64,000 bases of DNA from Hwangdonia lutea (GTDB lineage Bacteria; Bacteroidota; Bacteroidia; Flavobacteriales; Flavobacteriaceae), in assembly GCF_032814565.1 (NCBI RefSeq), contig NZ_CP136521.1, positions 964,501 through 1,028,500 on the forward strand. The letters are read 5' to 3'. Position 1 is the stretch's first letter. Each line of letters starts with the position of its first letter. The translations under genes were made by a program, and so were the position numbers. Under the pieces are notes generated by a model that had not been told where the DNA came from, made no database searches, and saw nothing but the letters and a program-made list of their open reading frames with translations. Shown piece by piece: positions 16,832 through 26,016 of the stretch.

Positions 16832-18840
16832 TATACTTTGGTTAATACAATTTGTTCGTTTTCTTTTTCTATGAGTTGCTTAAAATACGCTTTTAAAGTG
16901 TCATAATACAATGGCGATATAATTGAACTGTTCATTTTAGTATCAATTAACAACTGAATGGTTGATGCATTTTGAGACAAGATGTATTTAAACATTCCTA
17001 AATTATCTGGTAAAACCAAAGCTGATGCCTCGGGAATCGACTCCACTTTGTAACCTTCGGGAATATTGATCGTTATGCGATACGTAGTTGATGATGGATA
17101 ACCAAAATCTACAGGAAACTCTCTTTTTTCCAGTTTAAAAGGATTTTCTTTTGAACGCAAAAAGAACAAGGGTGAAAAATATATTTTATCGCCAATAATG
17201 TCGGCTTGACTTTCTTTAAAGAATTTATAAGATTCCATTACGGGTTTAGAGAGCTCAACGGCATTTGAGACTTTAAAGTCTGAAACTTCCAATCCATCGT
17301 AATTGTTTTCCAGTTTTTCTAAAAAATCATCCTCATCTGCGTTGTTGTAACGCTCCCGGTATGATAATGCTCTATGATTTGTTTTTACACTTCTGTAACT
17401 CCCCTCCAAATCGCCCTCTTCAGTTAAACTCGCCATCATTAAAATGGAGTTTTTGGAATTTTCATTTGGGTATAAACTTACTAAACTTGACGTGCCGTCC
17501 TTTTTAATAATTCTACCTTCCCAATTTAAGGTTCTAAAAGGCAAAACATTTGGCGAACCGTATTTGTTGGTCGCATCCAACAACACATTTCCTGTTGGCA
17601 ATTCCACACAAGAAATCACATAATTATAGCCTTCTCTGGTTGGAAATAGCGGGATGCCATTACGACGCGTACTCACTAAAACAGGATTGGCTTCTAAGCC
17701 CGCATAACGTAACATGGAGGTAAGCATTAAATTAATTTCGGCAACATTACCAACCTGTTCTTTATACGCTTTTCTCACTCCATTACTAGTATATTTGCTA
17801 TTATAAGAATTCCATTTTACTCTAGATTTTACAAAATCGAAAATTAAAGCGATTCTCTTTTTAGGGTCTGAAACGCTGCTTATAAGCGCATCAATATCAT
17901 CTTCATAATAGCCAGATTTATTTAATTCTGAACCAAAGCTGGAACTTTTATAAATGGTTTTAACCACATCTTCCCAAGTTGTTGAATAGTATTTTATGGT
18001 TGATTGTGGCATTTTTACATACGATAATTCATACTTAACCGACGACCTATAATTGTTTATATTATTTACGTAAGGTTCATCTTTTAAAGCGGGAATGTTT
18101 TCTAAATTATAGGTTGATACCTTTTTAGTAAATTCTAAATCAGAGGAACTAAAAGAGGTTCTAACGGAACCTTGCTGTCCTGTTCTACTTTTATTATTGA
18201 ATGTTATTTTATCTCTTTTGTTTTCTATTTTAGGCCTTATCTGCAAAAACCCTTTCATATTTACTTTAAAGTTATAATACTCAGGCGCTTGAAATTCAGC
18301 TTCTAATTTTTTAATTGGAATGGCATGCTGAAAATGAAAATCATCAACATTTTGATAAAAAGGCGATATAATTTTGTACTCGTACTCTACCACCGAACCC
18401 TCTTTAATATTAGGCATAGTAAATTTAGTCTCGTTACGATACTTTGATTTTTCTGTTTTAAAAATACCGTCTTTTTTTAGTTTGGCATCTTCAATTTTAC
18501 CATCAACCAAATTATAAGTATAAGCTTTTAAATTTCTGGCAATTTCTTGATGCGAACCACTTTTATACAGGTTTATGGCTTTTGTTGCATAATCAAACCC
18601 TTCTTGATTGTATATTTTTATACGCTCATGAACTTCGGTGATTAACTGAAATCCTTTGTCATGATCATATTCAAAAAACGTTTTTCTGTATTTATATAAA
18701 TAGGTGGCGCTTGCCGATGAATCTAACGGATTAAATGTTTCTGCGAGTTCTTCTTTTGAAACTTTTCCGAACTTGTAATCTTGTGCAGCTGTTATTTGGC
18801 AAACAAATAATACGGCTAATAGGGTAAAAATGTTTTTCAT
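16831..18840 (-). CDS. DUF3857/transglutaminase-like secreted protein lacking catalytic Cys and His
   Basis: This 669-residue protein has a signal peptide (MKNIFTLLAVLFVCQITAAQ), a DUF3857 beta domain (about residues 60-240) and a transglutaminase-like fold (about 320-430). Compared with its neighbour at 18843, the catalytic GDCK becomes GNVA (Val366 in the Cys position) and NHV becomes NYV (Tyr407 in the His position); Asp422 in LLDAT is kept. It is therefore probably a non-catalytic binding paralogue. A C-terminal DUF3858-like beta region follows. It lies 2 nt downstream of the paralogue and is translationally coupled to the MazG-like gene. Confidence 0.85.
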   Translation of the reverse strand: MKNIFTLLAVLFVCQITAAQDYKFGKVSKEELAETFNPLDSSASATYLYKYRKTFFEYDHDKGFQLITEVHERIKIYNQEGFDYATKAINLYKSGSHQEIARNLKAYTYNLVDGKIEDAKLKKDGIFKTEKSKYRNETKFTMPNIKEGSVVEYEYKIISPFYQNVDDFHFQHAIPIKKLEAEFQAPEYYNFKVNMKGFLQIRPKIENKRDKITFNNKSRTGQQGSVRTSFSSSDLEFTKKVSTYNLENIPALKDEPYVNNINNYRSSVKYELSYVKMPQSTIKYYSTTWEDVVKTIYKSSSFGSELNKSGYYEDDIDALISSVSDPKKRIALIFDFVKSRVKWNSYNSKYTSNGVRKAYKEQVGNVAEINLMLTSMLRYAGLEANPVLVSTRRNGIPLFPTREGYNYVISCVELPTGNVLLDATNKYGSPNVLPFRTLNWEGRIIKKDGTSSLVSLYPNENSKNSILMMASLTEEGDLEGSYRSVKTNHRALSYRERYNNADEDDFLEKLENNYDGLEVSDFKVSNAVELSKPVMESYKFFKESQADIIGDKIYFSPLFFLRSKENPFKLEKREFPVDFGYPSSTTYRITINIPEGYKVESIPEASALVLPDNLGMFKYILSQNASTIQLLIDTKMNSSIISPLYYDTLKAYFKQLIEKENEQIVLTKV

Positions 18841-18842
18841 GT

Positions 18843-20759
18843 TTATAATTCCTTTTTAATTAATGCGACTTTGGCGTTATCTTGTTTTGAAACGTTTTTA
18901 TAAAATGCTCTGAATTTACTGTAATCTTCCTTTGGAAATTCGCCATCGTTTACCACAAATTCCCTTTTGTAAAGCAAGGTGTTTTCATCTTTTACAACCA
19001 CTTCGGCTTTATAACTACCAAATTTATTTTCGATAATTTTCTTCTCGGGTAACGATTCTACCCTATAATCTTGCGGCAGTAAAATTTCAACCTCATCAAC
19101 ATCTTTAAAGCCTCTTTTTATTTTAAGTGGTAATTTTCGGTTTCTGTATCGATCCGGAATGTGCGTATTTCTATTTAATGCGTTAACGGTTAAGAGCATC
19201 CTGTTTGCTACTATTTTTGGATAGTTTGTGGCTTGAAACGCTAAGGTTTCGCTAAACACAATGCTATCTTTATCATTGTTAATAGACATATTATCTATAG
19301 TCATATTATTAATATAACTCCAGCGTTCTTTGTAGTGTCCGTCTAAATCGCGTTCGGTTTCAGATTCCATCCAATATTTGTCGTCGTATTGAATGCCTTC
19401 CGATTTAACCGTTGCATTTACAGAAATAGAGCCATCATTTGAAACCGAATAATGCCCCGTAATAATTTGAATATTTTCCTCGGTATGGTACTTTTTGGTG
19501 CGCTGTATTTTTCCGCCTTCGGGCGTAATTACCAATACGTCTCTGTTGTCGGTAAAGTCACCAATAAAACCAAATGGTAGTTTTTGGCTGGTGCATTCCA
19601 ACCAAATATCATCTTCATGCTCTTGAGGAATATTAAGAATAACATGGTTGCCTTGAATGGAGGTAAAATCATCTTCAATACTTCTTGGTGTTTTTCCGGC
19701 ATAAACCACGCTATAATTGGACTCAATATTTGCAGCCTTTAATAGCGCCATCGTGTAATTGGTCAAGCCTTTGCAATCTCCGTAGCTTAATCTATCGACC
19801 TCTGAGGCATTAAAAGGTTTCCATCCGCCAATACCTACTTGCACACTTATATACCTAACTTTATCTTGAACGTATTGATATATTTTTTTGGCTTTATCTA
19901 TATCGTTGGTTTCATCTTTAACCAAATTTTGAATGTCGCTAATAGTACTTTCTGGCAAATCGTGAGTGACCTTAATTAAATCGTGATACATCCATTTTGC
20001 AAAATCGTTCCAATTTTCAACAAGCGATTCTACGCCTTCTAAAGTAAATTGTTTTGAAGCAAATAATACTTTTGGGGTAAAATCTGTTATTGACGGACTA
20101 TAATCTTCCGGTTTAAATGCCTTTAAATTTTTGGCTTTGTAAAATATTTTACCTGTAAGCGTTTCACTTTCAATTTCGATATTTTCAAAGTTTTTTTCCT
20201 TTTTTCTAATCGTAATATGTTCCGGATAATTAATGGTATATGTGCTTGTTTCTGCGCTAACTAAATAACTATTAATGGGTGTAAACGACGGAATAAAAGC
20301 CGTGTTACTCGTAATGGTTTCGCTTGTAAACTCTATGGTATATGGATATTTAATTGGCGTATATTCCAAATATTTTACTCTCGAATCTGAATACAACGTT
20401 CCGCCATCAACGGCGCTCACATCTTTAAAATCGTTTTTTCTTATTTTTTTTATTTCGTTCCCAAAAGCATCAAAAACCAATACTTCGAGGGTTTTAATTT
20501 TTACCTTGTCGTCGTAATACACATACGCATCAACATTCCTATTTCCTTTTTTATTTAAAACGGTAATAATTCTTTTTTCTTTAACAGACATTTCGCTAGA
20601 AGATTTTAACGAAACAACAACCTCATTTAGCCGTACCACAGCATTTGCATTTTGTATTAAATCTTCAGGAATTGTTAAACTTGAATATAAATGATCTTGC
20701 GAAAAAACAGTTAGGGTTGCAAATAGCATCATGGTATTTGCAATAGTTTTTAGGGACAT
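18843..20759 (-). CDS. DUF3857 domain transglutaminase-like secreted protein
   Basis: The 638 residues begin with a signal peptide (MSLKTIANTMMLFATLTVFS), then a DUF3857 domain (about 50-230). A transglutaminase-like domain follows with SYGDCKGLTNYTMALL (Cys329) and GNHVILNI (His372); the third residue of the triad appears as Glu388 in WLECT rather than Asp. Such proteins are common in Bacteroidota, and no function has been settled. The Cys-His pair suggests peptidase or transglutaminase chemistry in the periplasm. It is the first of a tandem pair, with the following gene a degenerate paralogue. Confidence 0.87.
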   Translation of the reverse strand: MSLKTIANTMMLFATLTVFSQDHLYSSLTIPEDLIQNANAVVRLNEVVVSLKSSSEMSVKEKRIITVLNKKGNRNVDAYVYYDDKVKIKTLEVLVFDAFGNEIKKIRKNDFKDVSAVDGGTLYSDSRVKYLEYTPIKYPYTIEFTSETITSNTAFIPSFTPINSYLVSAETSTYTINYPEHITIRKKEKNFENIEIESETLTGKIFYKAKNLKAFKPEDYSPSITDFTPKVLFASKQFTLEGVESLVENWNDFAKWMYHDLIKVTHDLPESTISDIQNLVKDETNDIDKAKKIYQYVQDKVRYISVQVGIGGWKPFNASEVDRLSYGDCKGLTNYTMALLKAANIESNYSVVYAGKTPRSIEDDFTSIQGNHVILNIPQEHEDDIWLECTSQKLPFGFIGDFTDNRDVLVITPEGGKIQRTKKYHTEENIQIITGHYSVSNDGSISVNATVKSEGIQYDDKYWMESETERDLDGHYKERWSYINNMTIDNMSINNDKDSIVFSETLAFQATNYPKIVANRMLLTVNALNRNTHIPDRYRNRKLPLKIKRGFKDVDEVEILLPQDYRVESLPEKKIIENKFGSYKAEVVVKDENTLLYKREFVVNDGEFPKEDYSKFRAFYKNVSKQDNAKVALIKKEL

Positions 20760-20828
20760 AGTTTGGTTTTTATTCTAAATTAAAGCCATAAATGTAAAGG
20801 ATAAAAACCTTTAATTATATGAGGAAAA

Positions 20829-21362
20829 TCATGTATCCGGAAAGCTTTTCTTTATGTTTTTAATTAAAAATCTTACAGCTAATATAAAAAAACACGGGAG
20901 AATAACATATTTTATTTCGCTAAAAATAACTTGAGCGCCCCATTCTGAGAAAAAGTTTTTTAGGCCTAATGGAGAAACCACAATGTCTCTGAAAGAAAAG
21001 AAAAACCGATGATTGTTAAACGGAATAAAGAAACCAACGCCCTCGCCACCACTCGTCATGGCATCTAATACACCGTGCGATATGGTGGATAAAAATATAA
21101 CCAGAAACCAAATAAGTTTGTTTTTTTTACCAAATGCGATCATTAAAATAAGCGCCCAAAGCAGTGCAAAAACAATAGAATGGGTAAACCCGCGATGCCC
21201 TAACGGATGCGCGTAAGGAATACCAAACTTAAAAGCTATAACATCAAAATCCGGTAATATGGCAGAGATAATGGCAAGCCACAAAAGCAGCCTGTTATTT
21301 TTATTATCAATTAATTTAGATAAAGTAAACCCAACTGCGCTATGCCCAAAAATGGAAGCCAT
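20829..21362 (-). CDS. YdjM/DUF457-type membrane-bound metal-dependent hydrolase
   Basis: This 177-residue inner-membrane protein has four to five helices and the polar motifs of the family: GHSAVGF near the N-terminus, LPDFDVI, HRGFTHSIVF and SHGVLDAMTSGGEG. The ordered H, D-x-D, H-R-x-x-T-H and H-x-x-x-D residues suggest a metal site, as in the LexA-regulated YdjM family, whose substrate (possibly phospholipid or undecaprenyl lipid) is unproven. The ATG overlaps the dtd stop (TAATG at 21360-21364), so the two are translated together. Confidence 0.85.
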   Translation of the reverse strand: MASIFGHSAVGFTLSKLIDNKNNRLLLWLAIISAILPDFDVIAFKFGIPYAHPLGHRGFTHSIVFALLWALILMIAFGKKNKLIWFLVIFLSTISHGVLDAMTSGGEGVGFFIPFNNHRFFFSFRDIVVSPLGLKNFFSEWGAQVIFSEIKYVILPCFFILAVRFLIKNIKKSFPDT

Positions 21363-21814
21363 TAGAGTCTGTTTTTTGAGTCGATGATAATAGTTACGGG
21401 GCCATCGTTTAGTAATTCAACTTTCATATCGGTACCAAATTGCCCCGTTTGCACTTTTTTTCCTAAATCTTTTTCAAGTTGCTTTACAAAACTTTCATAA
21501 AGCGGAATCGCAACATCCGGTTTTGCAGCTTTAATATAACTTGGGCGATTTCCTTTTTTGGTTGATGCGTGTAAGGTAAATTGACTCACCACAACAGCAT
21601 CGCCCTGCGCATCTAAAAGTGATTTGTTCATCACACCATTTTCATCTTCAAAAATGCGTAGATTTCCTATTTTATTGGAGAGCCAGTTAATATCGTCTTG
21701 CGCATCTTCATTTACAATACCCAATAAAATTAAGAGTCCGTTTTCAATGGATGCAACTTTTTTACCTTCAATAGTTACGCTTGCTTTTGATACGCGTTGA
21801 ATAACAACTTTCAT
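21362..21814 (-). CDS. dtd: D-aminoacyl-tRNA deacylase
   Basis: Dtd removes D-amino acids (and mischarged glycine) from tRNA. The 150-residue protein is full length with MKVVIQRVSKASVTI, the catalytic SQFTLHASTKKGNRPSY segment and the cross-subunit NDGPVTIIID motif, the family's NxGP signature. It sits between the sialidase lipoprotein and the YdjM-like gene on the minus strand, in a cluster of translation-quality and ribosome genes with rsgA and queA. Confidence 0.96.
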   Translation of the reverse strand: MKVVIQRVSKASVTIEGKKVASIENGLLILLGIVNEDAQDDINWLSNKIGNLRIFEDENGVMNKSLLDAQGDAVVVSQFTLHASTKKGNRPSYIKAAKPDVAIPLYESFVKQLEKDLGKKVQTGQFGTDMKVELLNDGPVTIIIDSKNRL

Positions 21815-21827
21815 TTATAAATAAGCC

Positions 21828-22988
21828 TTAATTATAGATTTTGTTTTTTGAAATAATCTTGTAATGTATACCCTCGTACGGATTATGTTCACCGGCTTCG
21901 TACAACACTAAAATATTTCCGTTTTTTAATTCCGTAAGGTCTGAATACGCTGCATACGATGGGTAAATCGGAAGCTTTTTATCCCAACTTAAACCCTCAT
22001 CAAAACTTACCGAAAGTGTCATATTTACTCTGGATATTGAATCGGCTGGATTTGTAAATAGCAAGATGTTTTTAGCTTTATTTTTTACCGATAACAATGC
22101 TCCTTGACACCTTGGTTCTGGTAATTCTGTATCAAATTTTTGATTAACCCACGTATCTCCTCCGTCTTTACTAATCGCTATTTGCCTCGACTTAATGGCC
22201 TCTCTGTTATAGTTACGCATGTTTAACAACAAATCACCATTGGATAATTCGGCAACGGTACATTCATTAACCTGATCGGAAGGCGTTGTACCTCCAAGCT
22301 TCCATGAAACACCGTGGTCGTCGGAATAAAACACATGCGAAAAATATTTTTTAGTATCCTTTTCAATGTGATCGCAAGGAATTACCAATCGGCCTTTGTG
22401 TCTTCCTTTTTTTAATTGAATACTGTGCACAGGCCCCGTAGCATACCAAGTCCAATTAGGCTTTTTTACACTTGCGGTAATGTTTTTGGGTTCAGACCAT
22501 GTTTGTCCGTCATCTATTGAAGTGAGCTGGTAAACCAATCTACTGTCTATACTTGTGCCGTTAATAATTTCAGATTCGTGGTCTTTGCCATTATTCCACG
22601 TTGCCAGTAAATGAACAGTTCCCGTTTCCGTATCGAGTACCGGAGCGGGGTTTCCACATACGTTGTCGTTATCGTCCCAAATCACTTGTAGTGCACTCCA
22701 AGTTACACCATTATCCGTAGATTTTTTCATTACCAAATCAATATCCCCCGTATCCGAACATCCCGATTTTCGAGCTTCGCTAAACGCTATAACAGATCCG
22801 TTATTAGTAGTTATTACAGCTGGTATTCTAAAACAGGCATAGCCTTGTTCCCCTGGTTTGAACAGCGTGTTTAACTTGGATGTTTCCGGTGTTTCAACAG
22901 AATTGGGTTTTGCTGATTTTTCGGTTTTCTTCTTTAAACAACTTACCGAAATTATAGCCACAATAGCAAGAAACAAACAACGCTTCAT
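21828..22988 (-). CDS. Exo-alpha-sialidase (neuraminidase) lipoprotein
   Basis: The 386-residue sialidase has a lipoprotein signal (MKRCLFLAIVAIISVSC, lipid Cys17) and the FRIP motif in YACFRIPAVITT holding the first catalytic Arg. At least five Asp boxes are visible (STDNGVTW, SIDDGQTW, SDDHGVSW, SKDGGDTW, SFDEGLSW), forming a six-bladed propeller. A Glu in SEARKSG and an Arg in RNYNREAI fit the active site. It would cut terminal sialic acids on glycans at the cell surface. It sits alone inside a housekeeping cluster between rsgA and dtd, with no sialic acid transporter or catabolic gene nearby; another sugar specificity within the fold is possible. Confidence 0.88.
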   Translation of the reverse strand: MKRCLFLAIVAIISVSCLKKKTEKSAKPNSVETPETSKLNTLFKPGEQGYACFRIPAVITTNNGSVIAFSEARKSGCSDTGDIDLVMKKSTDNGVTWSALQVIWDDNDNVCGNPAPVLDTETGTVHLLATWNNGKDHESEIINGTSIDSRLVYQLTSIDDGQTWSEPKNITASVKKPNWTWYATGPVHSIQLKKGRHKGRLVIPCDHIEKDTKKYFSHVFYSDDHGVSWKLGGTTPSDQVNECTVAELSNGDLLLNMRNYNREAIKSRQIAISKDGGDTWVNQKFDTELPEPRCQGALLSVKNKAKNILLFTNPADSISRVNMTLSVSFDEGLSWDKKLPIYPSYAAYSDLTELKNGNILVLYEAGEHNPYEGIHYKIISKNKIYN

Positions 22989-23020
22989 ATATCAAAATCT
23001 ATTTTTATTATGAAAAAAAA

Positions 23021-23971
23021 TTATTCTTTATCCCAAACATCGGTTCTGTAATGTTCGTCTTCGCCTTCAATAATCTGCAAATAACTGCGATAGCGCGAAA
23101 AGGCTATCTCGTCATTATCCAACGCTTTTTTTACGGCGCAATTTGGTTCTTTGGTGTGTAAACAATTATTGAATTTGCAATCTTGTTTTAACTTGAATAT
23201 TTCGGGAAAATAATCGCCTACTTCTTCTTTGTCCATATCCACCACGCCAAAACCTTTTATTCCGGGCGTATCTATAATTTTTGCATCGAAACTCAAATCG
23301 AACATTTCGGCAAATGTCGTGGTATGTTGCCCTTGGTTATGTTGGGTTGAAATTTCTTTTGTTTTAATGTTTAACGACGGTTCAATAGTATTTATAAGTG
23401 TGGATTTACCAACGCCAGAATGGCCGGAAAACACGCTAACTTTACCGTGCATTAAGGCTTTTACCTTATCAACATTTTTTCCTGTAACGGCAGAAACCCC
23501 AATGCATTCGTAACCAATTTTTCTATAAATGTGCGCGAGGTATTTTACCTCGTTAAGTGTGTCTTCGTCATAGGTGTCAATTTTATTAAACAGTAAAATG
23601 GTTTTAATGGAATACGCCTCGGCGGTTACCAAAAACCGATCTATAAAACTGGTTAGGGTAGGCGGATTGTTTATGGTAATCATTAAAAAAACCTGATCGA
23701 TATTCGCCGAAATAATATGGGTTTGCTTTGATAGATTTACCGATTTTCTAACAATATAGTTGGTTCGATCGTGAATATTATAAATAATACCCGATTCTTG
23801 GTTTTGGTCGGTTTCCAATTCAAAATCCACGATATCACCCACAGCAATAGGGTTGGTGCTTTTTATACCCTTAATCCGAAATTTACCTTTAATGCGGCAT
23901 TGGTACGTTTCACCCAATGCGGTTTTAACTGTGTACCAGCTTCCTGTAGATTTATATACGCGTCCTGTCAT
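23021..23971 (-). CDS. rsgA: Ribosome small-subunit-dependent GTPase A
   Basis: RsgA assists maturation of the 30S subunit. The 316-residue protein has an N-terminal OB domain (MTGRVYKSTGSWYTVKT) and a circularly permuted GTPase core in which the G4 motif (LLFNKID) precedes the P-loop GHSGVGKSTLIN and the DTPGIKGFG switch. A C-terminal zinc-binding segment (CKFNNCLHTKEPNCAVKKAL) follows. All family hallmarks are intact. A minus-strand TACTTTTG 8 nt upstream of the ATG (23980-23987) is a possible -7 box, implying a very short leader. Confidence 0.97.
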   Translation of the reverse strand: MTGRVYKSTGSWYTVKTALGETYQCRIKGKFRIKGIKSTNPIAVGDIVDFELETDQNQESGIIYNIHDRTNYIVRKSVNLSKQTHIISANIDQVFLMITINNPPTLTSFIDRFLVTAEAYSIKTILLFNKIDTYDEDTLNEVKYLAHIYRKIGYECIGVSAVTGKNVDKVKALMHGKVSVFSGHSGVGKSTLINTIEPSLNIKTKEISTQHNQGQHTTTFAEMFDLSFDAKIIDTPGIKGFGVVDMDKEEVGDYFPEIFKLKQDCKFNNCLHTKEPNCAVKKALDNDEIAFSRYRSYLQIIEGEDEHYRTDVWDKE

Positions 23972-23979
23972 AATTTTTT

Positions 23980-23987
23980 CAAAAGTA
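23980..23987 (-). promoter_or_regulatory. Candidate -7 box of rsgA (TACTTTTG)
   Basis: The minus-strand octamer matches TAnnTTTG exactly and lies 8 nt before the ATG at 23971. No clear TTG lies at the usual upstream distance. Confidence 0.35.
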
Positions 23988-24062
23988 AAGCTAAAAAATA
24001 TTTTTTTTGGTATAGATATTTGATATTCTTGCCAATATTAATTTTTAACAAAAATCAACAAC

Positions 24063-24509
24063 ATGAAAAAATTACTTATTGTTTTGGCCATTTGCCTTTT
24101 CACCTTTATCGATTCCAATGCCCAAGTAGAGTACAAAGTGGTAACTAGCGTAGAATCAATTGTCCCCAATGGTTTGGGACGTTCAAGAATTGTTAGCGCT
24201 AATGAAGAGAAAGATTACAAGGAATACACCACCACCCAAACCGAAGACGATAACACCCGTAATAAATCGAAACGTGGCGACATAAGAGTTAAAGATTTCG
24301 ATGAAACCAAATTATTAAATTTCTTTAATCTTGGTGGCATCCGCTTTCAAAATATAGCTGCAAATGATGCCATAATTACTTCTAAAATCAACACCATGAT
24401 TGAAGAAGGTTGGGATCTTGCTTTTGTAACTAGTGCTGTAGAAAGTGCCGGTAAAGGCGATAACCAAGGCATTTTTATAACCCGTTATATATTTAAAAGA
24501 AACAAATAA
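24063..24509 (+). CDS. Small secreted protein of unknown function
   Basis: The 148 residues start with a signal peptide (MKKLLIVLAICLFTFIDSNAQ). The mature part is polar, with YKEYTTTQTEDDNTRNKSK, and ends in TMIEEGWDLAFVTSAVE...GIFITRYIFKR, which resembles the short DUF4177-like motif (a Gly-Trp followed by two beta strands). I would not assign a function. It is the only plus-strand gene in a long run of minus-strand genes and is divergent from rsgA. Confidence 0.7.
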   Translation: MKKLLIVLAICLFTFIDSNAQVEYKVVTSVESIVPNGLGRSRIVSANEEKDYKEYTTTQTEDDNTRNKSKRGDIRVKDFDETKLLNFFNLGGIRFQNIAANDAIITSKINTMIEEGWDLAFVTSAVESAGKGDNQGIFITRYIFKRNK

Positions 24510-24525
24510 CAGCGTTTTTATCTAT

Positions 24526-24664
24526 AAAAAGGGCTGTCTAAAAAAGTTATGGTAATTCACTTTGTCATGTTGAGCTTGTCGAAACTAATTTTGATTATTA
24601 GTAAGTTAAAATATTTCGACAAGCTCAATATGACATTGAGGTTACTTTTTTAGACAGCTTTTTT
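24526..24664. terminator. Large nested inverted repeat acting as likely bidirectional terminator
   Basis: The outer arms (GGCTGTCTAAAAAAGT at the left, ACTTTTTTAGACAGC at the right, with A and T runs outside) enclose inner arms at 24563-24584 and 24614-24635, which match over 22 nt with one mismatch (GAGCTTGTCGAAA / TTTCGACAAGCTC). It lies between convergent genes. The inner part belongs to a dispersed family seen again near 36657. Confidence 0.65.
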
Positions 24665-24675
24665 GTTTACAAATA

Positions 24676-25758
24676 TTAGCCTTTAATTATCTTCTCTTGA
24701 TGATTAATAGACTCTTGGTGAATGGCTTTAAACATTTTTAAAATAAACTCTTCACTTAATCCGTGGTCTTGTCCCTCTAAAACCATTTTACCTAAAATTT
24801 CGTTCCAACGTTTGCTTTGTAATACGGCAACGTTTTTTTGTTTCTTTAGGGCGCCAATACTATCTGCTGCAACCATACGCTTGCCCAACAACCCGATAAT
24901 TTGATTATCAATCACATCAATTTGGGCTCTTAGGTTGTTTAAAGCCGTTATGTATTCTGCTTCGGCATCCGTTTCTTTTCTTATTTTCAAATCCTTCATA
25001 ATTTGAACCAAAGTAGAAGGCGTTACTTGTTGGGCGGCATCGCTCCACGCATTTTCTGGATCGTAGTGCGTTTCAATCATCAACCCATCAAAATTCAAAT
25101 CCAATGCGGTTTGAGAAATATCAAAAATCATATCGCGCTTTCCTGTAATATGCGACGGATCGTTAATTAAGGCAATGTCCGGGAATTTATTCTGAAATTC
25201 AATAGCCAACTGCCACTCCGGGTTATTTCTGTATTTAGATTTTTCATACGTTGAAAACCCACGATGAATCGCTCCAATATTCTTAACACCTGCTTTATAA
25301 ATCCTTTCAATACCACCTAACCATAATGCTAAATCTGGGTTAACTGGATTTTTAATCAACACCGGTTTGTCTGTGCCTTTTAACGCATCGGCAATCTCTT
25401 GCATGATAAACGGACTTACGGTTGATCGTGCACCAATCCAAAGCATATCAATGTCGTGCTCTAAAGCTAATTTTACGTGTGCCGCATTGGCCACCTCGGT
25501 ACACACCTTCATGCCCGTTTCCTCCTTTACTTTTTGCAACCACTTTAAGCCTAAAGAACCAACGCCTTCAAACATCCCCGGGCGCGTTCTTGGTTTCCAA
25601 ATACCAGCCCTAAAATAACTTACATCGGTATCTTTAAGTTCGTGAGCAATTTTTAAAACTTGCTCTTCGGTTTCTGCGCTACATGGTCCTGCAATTACTA
25701 ACGGATGATCTAATTTTAAATCATCCAACCAGGTTCTCATTTCTTTTTTGTTTTCCAT
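24676..25758 (-). CDS. Bifunctional DAHP synthase / chorismate mutase (type II)
   Basis: The start at 25758 (MENKKEMRTWLDDLKLDHPL) gives 360 residues. The N-terminal two thirds is a type I-beta, KDPG-like DAHP synthase (VIAGPCSAETEEQV, FRAGIWKPRTRPG, IGARSTVSPF, GLMIETHYDPENAWSD) that condenses erythrose 4-phosphate and PEP. The C-terminal 90 residues (LRAQIDVIDNQIIGLLGKRM ... SINHQEKII) are an AroQ chorismate mutase. In such fusions the mutase can confer prephenate feedback on the synthase. It is the last gene of the aromatic operon, 258 nt after tyrA, with repeat A and a heptanucleotide repeat in the gap. Confidence 0.95.
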   Translation of the reverse strand: MENKKEMRTWLDDLKLDHPLVIAGPCSAETEEQVLKIAHELKDTDVSYFRAGIWKPRTRPGMFEGVGSLGLKWLQKVKEETGMKVCTEVANAAHVKLALEHDIDMLWIGARSTVSPFIMQEIADALKGTDKPVLIKNPVNPDLALWLGGIERIYKAGVKNIGAIHRGFSTYEKSKYRNNPEWQLAIEFQNKFPDIALINDPSHITGKRDMIFDISQTALDLNFDGLMIETHYDPENAWSDAAQQVTPSTLVQIMKDLKIRKETDAEAEYITALNNLRAQIDVIDNQIIGLLGKRMVAADSIGALKKQKNVAVLQSKRWNEILGKMVLEGQDHGLSEEFILKMFKAIHQESINHQEKIIKG

Positions 25759-25830
25759 TTTTCCTAAATATTTAGCCACTACAGCTATTCCGTTTACTAT
25801 TTAATTTTTACTGTTTAATTTTAATAATTT

Positions 25831-25913
25831 GGGCGTTACCACAAGGGTCGGGCTTTCACTACTCGCTCCCTCCTGCGTCGGGGAGCTCAAACACACCGTT
25901 CAATCCCTAACGC
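25831..25913. repeat. Dispersed repeat family A, copy 2
   Basis: It begins GGGCGTTACC, contains GGGTCGGGCTTTC, and ends CAATCCCTAACGC. The internal part differs from the other copies. It lies in the tyrA to DAHP synthase gap. Confidence 0.65.
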
Positions 25914-25968
25914 AAGTAAGTCCGCAGTCAAATACTATCCGCAAATGCCACTTTTAACTTTCGTATTT

Positions 25969-26008
<40 letters not shown>

Positions 26009-26016
26009 AAAACTAT

